Assembly (NCBI GenBank): GCA_019400425.1
Contig: JAFREE010000247.1
Location: 1 to 25,114 of the forward strand
DNA length: 25,114 nucleotides
Origin: Hymenochaete sp. R1
Taxonomy: Eukaryota > Basidiomycota > Agaricomycetes > Hymenochaetales > Hymenochaetaceae
Reading direction: 5' to 3'
The notes under the pieces were generated by a model that was not told the DNA's origin, made no database searches, and saw nothing but the letters and a program-made list of their open reading frames with translations. Every line of letters starts with the position of its first letter. Positions within the stretch are counted from its first letter, which is position 1. Position numbers and translations under genes: made by a program. Positions 1 to 9,484 of this stretch are shown here, one piece after another.

Positions 1-107
1 ATCATGTGCACGGAAGGTCAAAGAACAATAAAGAATATGATGATAAATGAAGAAATGAAGTAATAGGGTACGCTTACTAAGCGTATGAATAGTGTTGAAC
101 CGTAACA
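1..107 (-). repeat. Partial family A LTR, inverted, cut by window edge
   Basis: The reverse complement begins TGTTACGGTTCAACAC and matches, with few differences, the first 107 bases of the LTR at 3065. It is therefore the U3 start of an LTR on the minus strand; the rest lies beyond the window. Its terminal TAACA (103-107) abuts integrase-coding sequence of another element, so it sits as an insertion (solo LTR or full element) in that element. The adjoining 5 bases (GTACC, 108-112) may be one copy of a target duplication, but the other side is not visible. Confidence 0.85.
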
Positions 108-3064
108 GTACCTGAATGTGCCCGAGTATTATGAGCATACTTGGCCATTGGTAGAAGGCTTACCCAGTTTGATTGCTGGTAATTGACAAAGGCCTGTAGG
201 TACTGCTCCAATTCCTGGTTGACCCGCTCCGTCTGCCCATCCGTCTGTGGATGGTAGGCTGTGGACAGTGCGCTTTTGATACCGAGCCAATGGAATACTT
301 CCTGCATGAACTTAGCAGCAAACTGAGGCCCTCGGTCTGAGATAACTTCTTTCGGAGTACCGTGAAGTTTCCAGACCGAGGTTAGAAACAGTTCTGCTAT
401 GCCGGGAGAGTCAACTGAGGACAAGGTCGGCATGAAGTGGGCTTGCTTAGTGAGCCGATCAACTACAACCAGTATTGCATCAAAACCTGAGGACTTTGGG
501 AGCTGGGTTATAAGGTCGCAGGAGATTATCCATCAAGGAGCTGTAGGGACCGCATTTGGTTGGAGGAGCCCAGCTGGAGACTGGTGCCGGTTCTTGGTAC
601 GCGCACAAATTTTGCATCCTGAGACATACTTTTCAATAAACACTGACATTCCTGGCCACCAGTAGTTCCGGCTAATGAGTTCATAGGTCTTCCATTGGCC
701 TGGATGTCCTGTTGGCAGGGAATCATGATGGAGTTCCACTATCCGCCGTCGTAACTCGACATCCTTTGGCACATAAACCTTTCCTCTGTACAAGATTAGC
801 CCATCTTCGGTGTTCCATTCCTCAAGTCCTTGCCTCAGAGCCATTGGTGCATCATCTTTCAGCCACTCAATTGCATCCACCAACTCCTCATCAAAAGCCC
901 TCGACCCTCGGATCTGTTTCACCAACTCCTTATCACCCTCGATCCTCAACATTCCTCTCCGAGTTGCTTTCAGCTTGAACACTTCTAAGTTCAGCAGAGC
1001 TCGTTCAGCATTATCTACTCCTTCAGGTTTTAAGTCCGACCATTGTGAGAGTGCATCCGGTTTACCACCTAAGTGACCAGGCCGATACCCAATGGTGAAA
1101 TTGAAACGACTCAAGAACAAACTCCAACAGGCTTGACGGCGAGTCAATGTACGTGATGTGGAGAAGTATAGTAAGTTCTTGTGATCTGAAATGATTTCAA
1201 TTGGGTATTCACCCCCCTCTAGGTAATGCCGCCATTCATCCAAGGCTCGTACGACTGCTAAGAGCTCCTTATTGTAGATTTCATAGTTCTGCTCGGCATC
1301 GTTCAGGGTTTTGGAGTAGAAGGCAATGAGACGAATTAGGCCATCAGCTCCTTTCTGGGATAGGACCGCACCAGTTTCAAAGTCAGAAGGGTCGCATTCA
1401 AGGACAAATGGTTGGGACATGTCGGCCATGACTAGGATTGGAGCTGAGGTAAATGCGTCTTTGAGGGCTGAGAAGGCTTTCTGTTGAGAATCGTTCCATT
1501 GCCAAGGTGTGTCCTTCCGTAGCAACTTGGTTAGGGGCTGAGCTAACTTTGAAAATCCTTCTACAAAGCGTCGGTAGAAGTTGGCAAATCCTAGAAACAC
1601 CTGCACATCCTTGATCTTCTTTAGCTCTGGCCAGTTGGCAACTGCATCGACCTTAGCTGGATCCATTGCAACCTTTCCTTCTGAGATGATCATACCTAGG
1701 TACTCGACAGACGGCTGGAAGAACTCACATTTCTCTGGCTTGCAAAATAAGTCGTTCTTCTGTAGTCGCTGGAGCACCTCCTGAACATGGGCTGTATGTG
1801 CCTCCTGATTCTTGGAGAAGATCAAGATATCGTCAAGATAGATAATCACGTATGTTCCTTGCAAGTCTTTGAATATGTCATTCATCATATGTTGAAAGGT
1901 CGCTGGTGCATTTGTTAGGCCAAAGTTCATCACTACTGGCTCGTACAAGCCACGACTGGTCCAAAAGGCTGCTTTCCACTGATCACCATCCCGTATGCGC
2001 ACATTATTGTAACCCCATTGTAAGTCTAACTTTGAGAACACTCGTGCGCCTGATAGCTGATCAATAAGCTCTTGTGTCAGTGGGAGCGGATACCGATTCT
2101 TGATAGTGATTGCATTCAACTTCCAGTAGTCGACCACCAGACGTAAGGAACCATCCTTTTTCTTGACAAAGAATACCGGTGCTGCAGCAGGAGACTGAGA
2201 TTCACGTATGTACCCTTTTGCTAATTGCTCGTCCACCCACTCATTCATAGCTGATTTCTCATTTTGTGCCATTAGATAGACCTTCGAGTATGGAGGAACT
2301 TTGCCTTCTTCTAGGTCAATTGGGTGATCATATAGTTTTGATGTTGGCATACGTTCAGAGGCGGCCTTGGAGAATACATGCGCATATTCCAAAAACTTGG
2401 CTGGAATGAGTTCTTCCAGGGTTTTTGTACCTTTCTTGACCGCACGTTGCTCTGCAATTGCTTGTGAGTGGGTGTACGATGCTGCTAGCTTGTAGGAGAA
2501 CTGATCATTAGTTGATACCAGATAGCCATCCGCATCTGGATCCACGTCCTCATTCACTGATTTTGCCCAGAACTACTGAATCTCTTCGCTAACTGACATT
2601 GCTGCTATCCGGGTCCGATTTGCCATTCGCCGATTACCAACCATACGTGCCTGTTGGGGTTTGCCTATGAACACTTGGGCTACCTGAGGTATGCCTTCCT
2701 GTTCCTCCTCGTCTATCTCCTCTGCAACTGACAGCCTCATTGCTGACAGCTTAGTCACCACCCACCCTCAAGCCACCGCCTTCTTCAGAGCAGGTCGTCT
2801 CACATCCTCCCCCCGGTGACTCACAACTTTTCTCGTCTCAGGTTGCTTGTCACACTGTGCCAGACACCTAGTGAACCGGACTTTGTTTTGCGCCCAGTCA
2901 ATCTCTGGGTTATGGTGCCGAAGCCAGTTGATACCAATGATAAGATCATCCTTGCCAGTGTCTGCCACTGCTGCAATGATATCTTCTTCATGATTGCTCA
3001 TCTTCATAGTCAGATGCGCCTCGTGAGTAATTTAACCAATAGTATTTGACGTGCCATCTGCATT
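108..3064 (-). pseudogene. Truncated Ty3/gypsy Pol (protease tail, RT, RNase H, integrase)
   Basis: One reading frame runs on the minus strand from 3064 to 108, broken by stops at 3032-3034 (TAA), 2768-2770 (TGA), 2573-2575 (TAG) and 533-535 (TGA). In order it shows: the tail of an aspartic protease (DLIIGINWLRHHNPEIDW; the D-S/T-G active site is missing), reverse transcriptase with an intact YLDDILIF box, RNase H (ECDPSDFETGAVLSQ, ISDHKNLLYF), the integrase HHCC zinc finger (HH..GHPG...CKIC) and most of the integrase core (DRGPQF, DGQTERVNQE). The integrase stops abruptly after HNTRAHS where an LTR begins. gag and the element's own LTRs are absent. Changes such as R-to-W in VVDYWKLN fit C-to-T decay. 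It belongs to a family clearly different in sequence from the plus-strand element next to it. Not functional. Confidence 0.9.
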
Positions 3065-3511
3065 TGTTACGATTCAACACCATTCATACGCTTGGTAAGC
3101 ATACCCTATTACTTCATTTCTTCATTTATCATCATATTCTTTATTGTTCTTTGACCTTCCGTGCACATGATCGCATGTGATCATTGCACAGCATCAGTCA
3201 GCATCTTACCAAGACACCTTCCTTATTTGTACATTTCTTCCCTTGTACTATCGCACAGCCTTGTAGACGGGTGGCCTATATAAGGGCCTCACCTTGTAGC
3301 CTTTGTACCTTAGATTTGACCTTTTGTCCTCACCGGTCAATACACTTGTTTCTTGTCTCCTGTCTTAAAGGACTATCCCTGGGTGGGATATCCTTCGCGA
3401 ACTTAGTCTATCTGTCACTTCAGGCCGGAGCCTGGGTGCAGATCTCTTGAACCTCTGTCACGTGACCTCGCTTTGTCAGACTCCTGATCACGTCTTGATC
3501 GGACTCTAACA
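3065..3511 (+). repeat. 5' LTR of family A element (447 bp)
   Basis: It starts TGTTACGATTCAACACC and ends GGACTCTAACA, giving the TGTTA...TAACA inverted ends typical of LTRs. It contains TATATAAG at 3277-3284 and the palindrome GTCACGTGAC at 3457-3466. Related LTRs lie at 9485, 13930 and 20154 (plus) and at 1-107 and 13639-14540 (minus). Its start resembles the fragment at 1-107 (CTTGGTAAGC/CTTAGTAAGC) more than the 3' LTR of its own element (CTTAGTCAAGC). Confidence 0.93.
3277..3322 (+). promoter_or_regulatory. LTR promoter: TATA box and inferred transcription start
   Basis: TATATAAG lies at 3277-3284. The segment AGATTTGACCT (3312-3322) begins 35 nt downstream of the TATA start and is the exact complement of the sequence just after the LTR (3514-3524). 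In self-priming elements the 5' end of the RNA is the primer, so the start of transcription is inferred at or near 3312. Both motifs recur in the LTRs at 9485 and 20154. Confidence 0.65.
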
Positions 3512-3513
3512 CC

Positions 3514-3524
3514 AGGTCAAATCT
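3514..3524 (+). other. Self-complementary primer-binding site (Tf1-type self-priming)
   Basis: AGGTCAAATCT starts two bases after the LTR ends and is the exact reverse complement of AGATTTGACCT at 3312-3322 inside the LTR, at the position expected for the RNA 5' end. Tf1 and several relatives prime minus-strand DNA synthesis by folding the first 11 nt of their RNA onto such a site. No TGG...-type tRNA-complementary site is seen here. That this element worked this way is inference. Confidence 0.7.
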
Positions 3525-3642
3525 TATCAACAGCCAACAAATCTTTGTTTAGGCTTTCAAAATTCCAGTCTTCAAACCTCAGGACGACGGATCGGTTTCT
3601 GCATCAGAATCAGAACCCACCTCAAACAACAGCACTGACGAC

Positions 3643-4836
3643 ATGTTTGTCTCAGCCAAGAACAAATCAGAAGAAGAAATCCGGAACCAAGAACCCCCTT
3701 CAGAACCAAGTAACATGACGAACCCAGGCAGCTCCCTACCACATGATCCTGACCATCTGATGACGGACGAACAACGAAACGAAGCATGCTGGGAAGAGAA
3801 CGAACGGAAACTGAGCCAGATAATGGCAGCAATTCAGACCTTGGGTGCCACGGCATCAGCAGGGTCTAATCCTACTTCAGCACCACAAGTCCCTACCTAC
3901 GACAGTAACCAAGCGCGCAATAACATTAAATTCAACAAACCCCAAATCTTCAATGGTGACCCTCGGCATGCGGCTAACTTCCTATCCAAGTGCGACCTCT
4001 ACCTCAGTGGAGGAAACTACAGCGAGCAGGACAAAGTCATTTTCGCGCTTACCTATATGCAGCAAGGTACAGCGAATGCGTTTAGACTGCACTTCCAGAG
4101 CAAGGCCAGCAAACAAGGCTATGGGACGTACGAGGAGTTCAAAGCACTGTTCAGGAAAGCGTTCCTCACATCAGATCAGAAGGGCGAAGCAATGGCCAAG
4201 ATCAATCGTCTCCAGCAAACGGGTTCGGCTGACGCGTATATTAATGACTTCAAAATGTTGGTCGAACAAGCTGCCCTACAGGACAATATGGCCATTGTCC
4301 AGTACTTCCTGAAGGGCCTCAACAAGAACCTAATGAAGACAATCTTCAGTACGACAGAGGCCCCTAAGGACATCGAGGGATGGTACGAGCTTGCGTCAAA
4401 GATGGATAACCGCTGGTGCTACATGACGGCACTCCTGGGGCAGAATTCACGTGGTACATACACTTCCAAGAACTATCAGCACTACGAACGAGAACTGCCA
4501 CCGGGTGAACCCATGGACCTCAGTCAAGTCAAGATTGCGAAGCTCACACTAGCTGAATGTCTCAGGTGCATACGTGAGGGACGATGCTTCTACTGTAGGG
4601 AGTTGGGTCACATGACGGACAAGTGCCCTGCAAAGAACAGGAAAGGTGCTACAACGACCACTCAGATCACTGCAGTTAAGGAGGAAAAGAAGCCAGAAAC
4701 AGCTAAACCTTCTGCAGCAAAGGTACCAATGACTGTTTCTGCGCGTGTGGCGGCTATCCGAATGGCGATGGAGGGAGCTGCGGATGAAGATATGGACACT
4801 GTGCTCGAAGAACTCGCGCATCAGGGTTTTGCCTAA
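3643..4836 (+). CDS. gag: Gag (capsid and nucleocapsid) of family A retrotransposon
   Basis: This is an intact 397-residue ORF. The ATG at 3643 is the first in a frame that opens after a stop about 75 nt upstream. An acidic, polar N-terminal stretch (about residues 1-100) is followed by a retrotransposon Gag capsid domain (about 105-270; [20 protein letters not shown] and a long helical region). Near the C-terminus is a CCHC zinc knuckle ([14 protein letters not shown], about residues 321-334), the RNA-binding nucleocapsid motif. The tail is Lys/Thr/Ala-rich and ends acidic. Gag would assemble the virus-like particle that packages element RNA. The frame is undamaged although pol downstream is broken. 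pol is in the -1 frame and open across the gag stop, with a candidate frameshift signal at 4824-4864. Confidence 0.92.
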   Translation: MFVSAKNKSEEEIRNQEPPSEPSNMTNPGSSLPHDPDHLMTDEQRNEACWEENERKLSQIMAAIQTLGATASAGSNPTSAPQVPTYDSNQARNNIKFNKPQIFNGDPRHAANFLSKCDLYLSGGNYSEQDKVIFALTYMQQGTANAFRLHFQSKASKQGYGTYEEFKALFRKAFLTSDQKGEAMAKINRLQQTGSADAYINDFKMLVEQAALQDNMAIVQYFLKGLNKNLMKTIFSTTEAPKDIEGWYELASKMDNRWCYMTALLGQNSRGTYTSKNYQHYERELPPGEPMDLSQVKIAKLTLAECLRCIREGRCFYCRELGHMTDKCPAKNRKGATTTTQITAVKEEKKPETAKPSAAKVPMTVSARVAAIRMAMEGAADEDMDTVLEELAHQGFA

Positions 4837-4864
4837 GGTGGCCCAGACCAACACTGGCCCCACC
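4824..4864 (+). promoter_or_regulatory. Candidate -1 ribosomal frameshift signal (slippery site and stem-loop)
   Basis: In the gag frame the heptamer reads G GGT TTT (4824-4830), an X XXY YYZ slippery site two codons before the gag stop. A 6-nt spacer (4831-4836, including TAA) is followed by a stem: GGTGG (4837-4841) pairs with CCACC (4860-4864), extended by CC/GG and AG/CT pairs around bulges, with loop ACCAACA. Slipping by -1 enters the pol frame, which is open from 4788 with no stop before the pol ATG at 4908. The spacing matches known signals. Function is inferred. Confidence 0.6.
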
Positions 4865-4907
4865 CATTAATGTTTCGTCTGTAATAACTACATGCTCGTC
4901 AAATAAA

Positions 4908-7900
4908 ATGCATATACCTGTTACAGTTCACATTCGAAACAGAAATGTTGGCACCCACACGCTCGTAGACTCAGGAGCGGAAGGATTGTTCATAAGCAGA
5001 GACTTTGTCAGAAACAACTGGATACACACTTTTCCCCTAAAAAGGACAATTGTGGCCAGAAATGCGGATGACATGTACAATAAACACGGCATCATCGATC
5101 GAGGTGTCACCCTAGACTTGACCATTGGAGATCAGCGATATCAGGAACAGTTCATGGTTAGCAACACTGGTGATACCCCACTAATCCTGGGGTTACCATG
5201 GCTTGCTAAACATAACCCTTCGATCGATTGGAAAACACGAGACATCACGATACCAGATGTGGAGCTTAGCAATGAGGAACAGGGTGTACACCATTACCTG
5301 AAAGAGGTTCACATTGCAAAATCCACAACGAACTCGGCAATGGAATTTGCACGACAACATGCGGCTTACCAGAACAACAACAGGGACCTGAAGGAAAGGA
5401 TCCCTGCAGAATTTCACGAATTTCTGAACGTCTTTGACAAGAAGAAAGCAGAACGATTCCCACCAGCACGGCCATACGATCACGCAATTAACTTCAAACC
5501 AGGGTTCATTCCCAGACGAGGAAAGGTTTATCCAATCCCACTCACTCAGCGGAACTCCCTGGACGAATTCATTGAAGAAAATCTGAAGAAAGGCTATATC
5601 CGACCATTGCAATCACCACAGGCATCTCCTTTCTTCTTTGTCAAGAAAAAGGATGGCTCACTACGACCCTGTCAGGATTATCGAAACCTTAACACCGGAA
5701 CTGTCAAAAATGCGTACCCCCTGCCTCTTATCTCTGATATCTTGGACAAGTTGCAAGGAATGCAGTATTTCACTAAGCTGGATCTGCATTCTGGATACAA
5801 CAACATCCAGATTAAGGACGGTGATCAATGGAAGGGGGCATTCATTACTCTGAAAGGGTTATACGAACCAACGGTGATGTTCTTTGGTCTTTGCAATTCT
5901 CCGGCCACTTTCCAGGTGTTCATGGATGACATCTTCCACATTGAAATCATTGGCGATATCATCATTGTCTACATGGACAATATCTTGATTTTTGGCAAAA
6001 CGCGCGAGGAACTCGAACAACGAACACGACAGGTCCTACGTGTCTTACAGAAGCATGATCTGTACTGCAAACCAGAGAAATGCGTCTTTGGGGTTCAAGA
6101 ACTCGAATACCTCGGACTCATTATCAAACCAGATCAGCTTCTTATGAACCCTGTCAAGCTTGAAGGGGTGGAACAATGGCCGACTCCGACGAAAACCAAG
6201 GAGGTGGAACAATTCCTTGGCTTTGCGAACTTCTATCGGAAATTCATCGATCATTACGCAGATATAGCACGTCCTCTGGACAAACTGAAGGGAAAAGCGC
6301 CATGGAACTGGACAGACGAATATCAGATGGCCTTTGACACATTAAAGCGGAAGTTCCTACAACAACCCATTCTCCTCATGCCAGATAAGCATGCCAAATT
6401 CTATCTTGAAACAGATGCTTCTAGTTGGGTGACAGGAGCTGTTCTTAGGCAACGCAACACCAACGGTGATCTGAAGCCTTGTGGATTTATTTCCAAGGCA
6501 TTAGGACCCGCTGAACGGAATTACGATATCTACGATAAAGAACTTCTTGCAATCATTCGGGCATTAGAAGAATAGCGTCATTACCTGCTGGGATCACCTC
6601 ACATTGTCCAGGTTTGGTGTGATCACAAGAACCTTACGTACTTCAAGGCACCACAGAAGCTTTCGCCACAGCAAGCACGTTGGCAGCTTACGTTATCTCA
6701 GTACGAATTGGAAATCACACACAAACCTGGCAAAACACTCATTCAGGCTGATGCTTTGTCACGATGTCCAGACTACATGGAAGGGCTTGAAGAAGAAGAA
6801 CCAACCACGCTATTACCAGGCGAGTTATTCATTGGTGTGACTGAGGTGGAGGTTGAAGACACGGAGTTGGTGACGAAGGTTAGGGAAGCAGGGAAGGACA
6901 ATCCCTTGGTCCAACAAGCCATCGAAGCCATCACGCAGTCAGGTGTTCTACCTCTCAAATCAGCAATTTCAGACTGGCATGTGCAAGATGGTCTTGTTTG
7001 GTACAAGGACAGGCTCTACGTTCCGGATGACCAAGACCTGCAGAGGGAAATCATCATGTGATACCACGAATTACCGGTCATGGGACATCCGGGGATATAC
7101 AAAACCCAGGAAATGGTGTGATGCGACTATTGGTGGCCTAGGTTAGGACAATTTGTGAAACAGTACGTCATGGGATGTGCCCTTTGTCAACAGATGAAGG
7201 TCAACACACACCCTACTGTTCCGCCATTGATGCCTATCCCCGCCGATAAAGACGCACTTCCATTCTCCACTATCACCATGGACTTCATCACGGATCTCCC
7301 TGAATCAAACGGGTATATGACATTATTCATTGTGGTTGACCATGATCTCTCAAAAGGAATCATTCTCATGCCCTGCAACAAAGAAATTGACGCATTCGGA
7401 ACTGCCAAACTCTATCATGACAACGTCTATCGGCGATTTGGACTTCCAAAGCGGATGATCTCTGATCGAGGACCTCAGTTTGCAGCTAAAGTATTCCAGG
7501 AACTATGCACCAAAATGGGAAACAAGTCGTCACTGTCAACTGCATATCACCCCCAGACAGACGGACAGACTGAACGAGTCAACCAGGAAATCGAAGTGTA
7601 CTTGCGTATCTACTGTGGAAACCACCCAGAACAATGGACGGATCACCTGCCAGACTTAGAGTTTGCGCACAATCTCAGAACTCATTCGGCAACAAATCAG
7701 TCTCCATTTGCTCTGATCATGGGATACAATCCAGTGGCAGTACCTACGATAACGATAGGCACACGGTTACCTGCAGTCAAGGAACGTCTGGAGCAGCTGA
7801 ATAGGATCAGGGATGAGGCGTTGGCATCACACAAGTTGGCACGACAGCGGATGGCAGATCGGATTACACGGAACTTCTCACCATTCAAAGAAGGTCAGAA

Positions 7901-8315
7901 GGTTTGGCTGGAAGCAAAGAATCTCCAAGTCAGAGGGCCTTATCGGAAGCTGCGATCGAAACAGGAAGGACCTTTTGTCATCAAGAAGGCATTGGGACCA
8001 CTCACATACGAATTGAAACTCCCACAGCGGTGGCAAATTCATCCGGTATTCCATGCTTCTCTCTTATCGCCCTATCGGACAACAGATGTGCATGGACCAG
8101 CCTTCTCAGAACCTCCTCCTGACATCATTGATGGTGAAGAAGAATGGGAATTGGAAGCAATCGTCAAGCATTCGAAGGACAATCGTGGGAGAGTGTGATA
8201 CAAAGTCAAGTTTGTTGGGTATCCATCTACTCACAACACAATTTACACCGAATCGGAACTCAGCAATGCGAAGGACATGCTCCAAACATATAAAAGGAGA
8301 CACAGAATTTTTTGA
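4908..8315 (+). pseudogene. pol: Pol polyprotein: protease, RT, RNase H, integrase, chromodomain (four stops)
   Basis: One frame runs from 4908 (open upstream to 4788) to the TGA at 8313-8315, broken at 6573-6575 (TAG), 7059-7061 (TGA), 7119-7121 (TGA) and 8196-8198 (TGA). In order: aspartic protease ([12 protein letters not shown]), RT ([22 protein letters not shown]; catalytic box YMDN at 5970-5981 instead of YLDD), RNase H ([17 protein letters not shown]), integrase zinc finger (YHELPVMGHPG...CALC), integrase core D, D, E (TMDFITDLP, SDRGPQF, GQTERVNQE), the GPF/Y-like region, and a chromodomain (ELEAIVKHS, stop, YKVKFVGYPS...LLQTYKRRH). The chromodomain would steer integration to chromatin marks. 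The first stop replaces the Trp seen at the same place in the minus-strand element (EEWRHYL); the others fit CGA-to-TGA. Pol is not functional. Confidence 0.92.
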
Positions 8316-8388
8316 GATCTTCCAGCAATGCTCATCTTCTGCATCGGACTTGTTACCTTCTCCTTTGGCCTCATATACCTTTACGAAG

Positions 8389-9288
8389 ATGACCAATCCA
8401 TCTTCAAGTTCCACCTCTGCCATCACAACACCGCCTTTGCCATGCTCAAGTTTGCCACAAGCATTACTCTTGCGCAGATCTACAACCTTTACCTCGGTAT
8501 CATCGAATCCATCAGCAAGCACATCATCCTCTTACACCTCATCTACCACAACTTCCGAAGCTATATCCAGGCCCAGTCATTTGCCGCCCAACGTCTCCAG
8601 GATGCCCAGAGCCAACAGCAGGATCAAACACGACTACAACATGCACGCACATCGAGTCAGAACCGGGGCCAGCCCGTACCGCCGCCCAGAAACCAGCGAC
8701 AACATCCAAGAACTCACCGAAACCCTGACATGCGACAGCTGCACTCATCCTGAGCACCCGGAAGCACCACTTCAACACTGGGATTCAGCTGGTGCTGGAG
8801 TCATTGCAGGTGCAGACTGTCTCTCCAAGATCCTAACCACATGGCCTCGTCTCAACATCATTGACCTGTTTCACGAGCGCAAGCTGAATGCGGCCAACTT
8901 GGAGGACGATGACCTGGCGGACCTTATCCACAGTCAGATCCAGATCTTCTGGAGTGCAAGTGACTCGATGATGCAGCTAACATCCGAACTTGTTCGTCTC
9001 GAAAAGGCCAAGCAGCGGCTCTGGTCCCAGGCTTACTCAATGGCACGTATTAGTCAACAGGCACTCATGAATGCATACGTCAAAGGTGGTCTTAGAGTCT
9101 TAAGCCCCTTCGATCGTAATCCTTATGAACCACCACCTGCTGACTTAGCCAGTCGTTTGTCCGATCCGTGGGCCACCCAACCTGAGCCTGCCTCTGAGCC
9201 CAGTGGTTCATGCGAATGCCCTACCAATCCAGGAGAGGGCGATGTGTTCGTCGAGGAGTCACTGTCGGAGGATGACTTTGAGATTTGA
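8389..9288 (+). CDS. Extra ORF between pol and 3' LTR, function unknown (299 aa)
   Basis: This is an uninterrupted frame after pol and before the polypurine tract. The ATG at 8389 is chosen because the frame upstream overlaps pol in another phase. The first 60 or so residues are rich in Ser, Thr and Pro. A polar, basic stretch then leads to a CxxC pair (TCDSCTHPEHPE), a largely helical middle (DSMMQLTSELVRLEKAKQRL and on) that could form a coiled coil, and a very acidic C-terminus (EESLSEDDFEI). No signal peptide or membrane segment is seen, so an envelope role looks unlikely. I recognise no family. It has no stop over 300 codons while neighbouring pol has four in about 1,130. Alternatives are a captured host gene fragment or an element accessory protein. 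Confidence 0.65.
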   Translation: MTNPSSSSTSAITTPPLPCSSLPQALLLRRSTTFTSVSSNPSASTSSSYTSSTTTSEAISRPSHLPPNVSRMPRANSRIKHDYNMHAHRVRTGASPYRRPETSDNIQELTETLTCDSCTHPEHPEAPLQHWDSAGAGVIAGADCLSKILTTWPRLNIIDLFHERKLNAANLEDDDLADLIHSQIQIFWSASDSMMQLTSELVRLEKAKQRLWSQAYSMARISQQALMNAYVKGGLRVLSPFDRNPYEPPPADLASRLSDPWATQPEPASEPSGSCECPTNPGEGDVFVEESLSEDDFEI

Positions 9289-9484
9289 TGAATGGTACTG
9301 TTGATGATGGTGACGTCTTTTCTTCTACTCTTTTCTTCATGCCCCTATGCCTGTTCCTTGATTACTTTGATTGTTTTTCTTTTCTTACGTCCTTTTGATC
9401 ATGGTTCTTTGTTTTTTCTGTCTTTTCTCTTTTCTTAACTTGTATTTCTGGATCCATTGGACCAGAACCTTGGGAGGGGGGTAA
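9289..9484 (+). other. 3' untranslated stretch and polypurine tract
   Basis: The sequence after the extra ORF is strongly T-rich (long TTTTCTT runs). It ends in the purine run GGGAGGGGGG (9472-9481) plus TAA directly before the 3' LTR. The purine run is the expected primer for plus-strand DNA synthesis. A decayed copy of this junction is seen inverted at 14541-14600. Confidence 0.8.

Noticed and set aside
399..1784. Several plus-strand ORFs opposite the minus-strand pol
   Set aside because: They are antisense shadows of a clearly recognised RT/integrase frame.
3184..3450. 88-codon plus-strand ORF inside the 5' LTR, with a similar one at 9606-9836
   Set aside because: Both lie across U3, TATA box and R of the LTR and are parallel readings of the same repeat. 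They have no protein-like features and are not kept in the other LTRs.
3512..3530. tRNA-type primer-binding site
   Set aside because: There is no TGG-starting complement of a tRNA 3' end after the LTR. The self-complementary 11-mer explains the site better.
8053..8388. Upstream extension of the extra ORF
   Set aside because: It overlaps the integrase/chromodomain coding in another phase. The ATG at 8389 lies after the pol stop at 8313 and is the more sensible start.
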